A DNA stretch of 64,000 nt from Imbricaverruca yamaguchii (taxonomy: Eukaryota > Arthropoda > Thecostraca > Neoverrucidae): assembly GCA_034440575.1 (NCBI GenBank), contig JAOTOL010001184.1, positions 62,001-126,000 of the forward strand. The letters run 5' to 3'. The stretch's first letter is position 1; every line of letters begins with the position of its first letter. This document shows, piece by piece, positions 61,248 to 64,000 of this stretch. Under the pieces are notes generated by a model. It ran no database searches. It was not told where the DNA came from and saw only the letters and a list, made by a program, of their open reading frames with translations. The position numbers and the translations under genes were made by a program.

Positions 61248-62068
61248 CGAACCCAGACCTGGTGGACGAGTATCGAACCCAGACCTGGTGGACGAGTATC
61301 GAACCCAGACCTGGTGGACGAGTATCGAACCCCGACCCGGTGGACGAGTATCGAACCCGGCCCGGTGGACGAGTATCGAATCCCGGCCCGGTGTACGAGT
61401 ATCAAACCCCGACCCGGTGGACGAGTATCGAACCCCGACCCGGTGGACGAGTATCGAATCCCGGCCCGATGTACGAGTATCAAACCCCGACCCGGTGGAC
61501 GAGTATCAAACCCCGACCCGGTGGACGAGTATCGAACCCCGACCCGGTGGACGAGTATCGAATCCCGGCCCGATGTACGAGTATCGAACCCCGACCCGGT
61601 GGACGAGTATCGAACCCCGACCCGGTGGACGAGCATCGAACCCCGACCCGGTGGACGAGTATCGAACCCCGACCCGGTGGACGAGTATCGAATCCCGGCC
61701 CGATGTACGAGTATCAAACCCCGACCCGGTGGACGAGTATCAAACCCCGACCCGGTGGACGAGTATCGAACCCCGACCCGGTGGACGAGTATCGAATCCC
61801 GGCCCGATGTACGAGTATCGAACCCCGACCCGGTGGACGAGTATCGAACCCCGACCCGGTGGACGAGTATCGAACCCCGACCCGGTGGACGAGTATCGAA
61901 CCCCGACCCGGTGGACGAGTATCGAACCCCGACCCGGTGGACGAGTATCGAATCCCGGCCCGATGTACGAGTATCGAACCCCGACCCGGTGGACGAGTAT
62001 CGAACCCAGACCTGGTGGACGAGTATCGAATCCCGGCCCGATGTACGAGTATCGAACCCCGACCCGGT
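61248..62068. repeat. 26-bp minisatellite, about 32 copies
   Basis: The unit is GGTGGACGAGTATCGAACCC plus CGACCC. Three variants recur: the main type, a GATGTACGAG/TCCCGGCCC type and a CAGACCTGG type, and their order repeats in blocks of several units (for example 61440-61590 against 61670-61830). The 26-bp period rotates frames, and all three plus frames stay open for about 270-310 codons. Confidence 0.98.
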
Positions 62069-62398
62069 CGGCGATTATGCAATATCTAGCTGCATGGCTC
62101 ACATAGCGCGGCGCTATATCGTTGTATTCGGTGCTTCTCACGACCGTTGAGGACCTCGGCCGTCTTGGCTGGCATTTCTGCCGCCGTGGACCTTTGCCAG
62201 TCTGACTGGCGTTCCGCCGCTGGTGTGCGGGTTACGCAGTGGTCGGTCGACCTCGGTATTCCACAGTCGTGCGCGCGTGTCCGTCAAATGTTCCAACTCA
62301 TTAGGCAGGCGCCTTGCACGGCATATCGGCGCGGTCGACCCGACCCGCCGTCCGTCATAAGTCAGCAGCAAACGGCGTCGATTGATGGCTACTACTGG
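62069..62398. other. no recognisable gene
   Basis: Unique spacer between arrays. Confidence 0.5.
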
Positions 62399-62775
62399 GC
62401 AGTCGGCAGTGCTGGTCGGCGTCGCTGGTCGGCAGCGCTGGTCGGCAGCGCTGGTCGGCAGCGCTGGTCGGCAGCGCTGGCCGGTATTGCTGGTATGGGG
62501 GGTATATATTGCTTGCTAGTCGGAATTATTGGTCGCTATTGCTGGTCGGTATTGCCAGTCAGTATCGCTGTTCGACATTACTGGTCAGCATCACAGGTCT
62601 GTATTGCTGGTCGTTATCGCTGGTCGGCATTGTTGGTCGATTTTGCCAGCCAGTATTGCTGGTCGGTATTGCTGGTCGTTATTGCTTGTCGGTATAGCTG
62701 GTCGGTATCACTGGTCGGCGTCCCAGGTCTGTATCACTGATCTGCATCGCTGGTCGGCGCCCCTGGTCGGTAGAC
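62399..62775. repeat. 13-bp minisatellite
   Basis: Units of GCTGGTCGGTATT, GCTGGTCGGCAGC and similar. The left part is regular (CAGCG type); the right part is eroded (TATTG, TATCG, CATCAC types). Confidence 0.94.
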
Positions 62776-63932
62776 GGTCCGGCATCTATTCGGCGCCGGG
62801 TGGTCTTCATCGCCGGCGTTGCGGTGATTGCCGCAGTGCCAATGGATGCTGCGCGGGAGCGGCTGCCAACTCGTTAGCACCGATCTCGGCCGCGGCCAAG
62901 ACAGGCCCAGTCTCTATTCCCCTCCCCTGTCCTCCTCTGTCCTCCCCTGTCCTCCAGCGAAAGTGGTTCGTCGCGTTTCGCTTCGACAGTTCCCCCACTG
63001 AGATCGTGCTACTCCAAATGGAGACGCGTGTCTTTGCGTCAGGATAAAAGGCCCACTCGCAAACCGAATGAGCACATATCCGTCCTAGAAGTTCGACATG
63101 CATTTGTGGAGGCGGCCCATTGACATTGCTTCGACTGTAGCAGTGAAAAGCTGGTGCACTCCATCTCTGCTATGGACACCTTCGTCACATAATTGAGAAG
63201 AAACGGACGTAAGTTAGGGTGAACTAATGCTAGATTCAAAGGACTGAAACTGAACTATAGCAGCAACGGCATTCACCTCAGCGCCTCACGTCATATGAGT
63301 TGCCGAAGTGGCCAGTAGCAGCTGTCGACGATGTTACTCGACATGGACAAGCTGCCGCTGTCCGAGTGTGGCGTGCTTCGTGTTAAAGCTGCGCTGCCGT
63401 TCATGTCATGTCAGACGCCGGCGGTGACAGTGACCGGGAAAATGCCGCTCCGATTTGCGCGAGCTTCCGAGCCGCTGGCGTTCCAGACAAGTGTTTCAGT
63501 CTGCCGGATGCAAGCATTACGCAGCGACCGAAATGAATATGTTGCTTGATGTAAGAGCAGATGTGCACTAAGTCCAGTACTCCACTACACGGAGTACGAC
63601 GGGAACGAAGTAGGAGCTGAATCTTTTTCCCGCTTGACGCAAGAACAAGGGCGTTCAAGTTCAGTACCACACTGGATATAATGAGCTTTGCTTTTTGTCG
63701 AGAAATAATGTGCTCAGCGTCTCAATTGTTCAGCTGAAATCTTGTATGCATTACGCTCGGTGTGCACTATTTTGTCCTGAAAGGAATTCATCCTTCAGCA
63801 ACAATTCCATCCTTCAGTCCACAATGTCGCGCATAAATTCTGCCTCAAGCTGCTACTGCAACCAAATCTGTTACAAAGTTCTGACCTCTAGCCACGCTTT
63901 GACTGACATGTGGCCCGACCTTTGTGTTTTAG
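62776..63932. other. no recognisable gene; upstream of the Ig exon
   Basis: Mixed sequence with a CCCCTGTCCTCC repetition near 62922-62955. If the exon at the edge is real, this stretch would be intron, ending in the pyrimidine-rich run TTTGTGTTTTAG (63921-63932). Confidence 0.5.
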
Positions 63933-64000
63933 GCCGGGTTCAACAGATCGACATCACCGGTATGGTGGGCGACGTGGTGCGGTTGCCGTGTGAAATAGAC
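63933..64000 (+). CDS. partial exon of an Ig-superfamily cell-surface protein
   Basis: After a splice acceptor ending in AG at 63932, the frame starting at 63935 reads RVQQIDITGMVGDVVRLPCE and continues to the window edge; the other two frames hit stops. The pattern is the A'-B strand start of an Ig V-like domain: a Gly-rich turn (GMVGD), alternating hydrophobics (VVRL) and the first conserved Cys in LPCEI. This wording is typical of arthropod neuronal Ig proteins such as the Sidestep, Beat and Dscam groups; Sidestep-like is my best guess, not a firm call. The exon would begin in phase 2, with GC completing a codon from the previous exon. The second Cys, the Trp and the rest of the protein lie beyond the window. 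Confidence 0.6.

Noticed and set aside
61206..62150. Three overlapping plus frames of 272-314 codons
   Set aside because: Stop-free 26-bp array; no evidence of coding.

Overview
The window looks like non-coding, repeat-laden DNA from an animal nuclear genome, most likely an arthropod. The grounds are one spliced-exon-like immunoglobulin segment at the right edge, decayed animal-type LINE reverse transcriptases, DNA transposons with terminal inverted repeats, long (TA)n and (TG)n microsatellites, and GC-rich sequence mixed with AT-rich islands. There are no operons, Shine-Dalgarno sites or compact gene layout. The exact taxon cannot be fixed by reading; a crustacean such as a barnacle, or a chelicerate, is a guess.

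Layout. From 1 to 26 kb: a perfect 18-bp-stem hairpin (630-669), then more than a dozen tandem arrays with unrelated units (7, 17, 24, 33, 36, 37, 42, 56, 70 and 85 bp among them), four TA tracts, a TG and an AG tract, separated by unrecognised GC-rich spacers. From 26.66 to 28.60 kb: a composite TTAA-flanked DNA transposon whose left arm and right arm are each present twice in tandem (A-A-B-B). From 29.3 to 31.4 kb: a 1.4 kb minisatellite, a pair of hairpins and a 34-bp array. From 31.7 to 33.3 kb: a transposon-end fragment and a 5'-truncated LINE on the minus strand. From 34.8 to 49.1 kb: more arrays (27, 29, 19, 28, 13, 7, 24 and 24 bp) and long stretches without a recognisable gene.

From 49.24 to 52.49 kb: a complete but dead cut-and-paste transposon with about 0.8 kb imperfect terminal inverted repeats around a frameshifted transposase-like gene; a short A-rich retroposon tail has inserted into that gene with a 5-bp target duplication. 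From 52.5 to 54.1 kb: a 22-bp array, then a 21-bp array that places a CACGTG E-box roughly every two helical turns for nearly 1 kb. From 59.3 to 60.2 kb: a decayed LINE reverse transcriptase on the minus strand. From 61.2 to 62.8 kb: 26-bp and 13-bp arrays. The last 68 bases read as the start of an Ig-domain exon on the plus strand after a good splice acceptor, so much of this window may be an intron or 5' flank of an Ig-superfamily cell-surface gene.

The many long open frames in the window are almost all by-products of tandem repeats or high GC content. I found no intact cellular gene apart from the edge exon, and no convincing functional tRNA, rRNA or CRISPR array.
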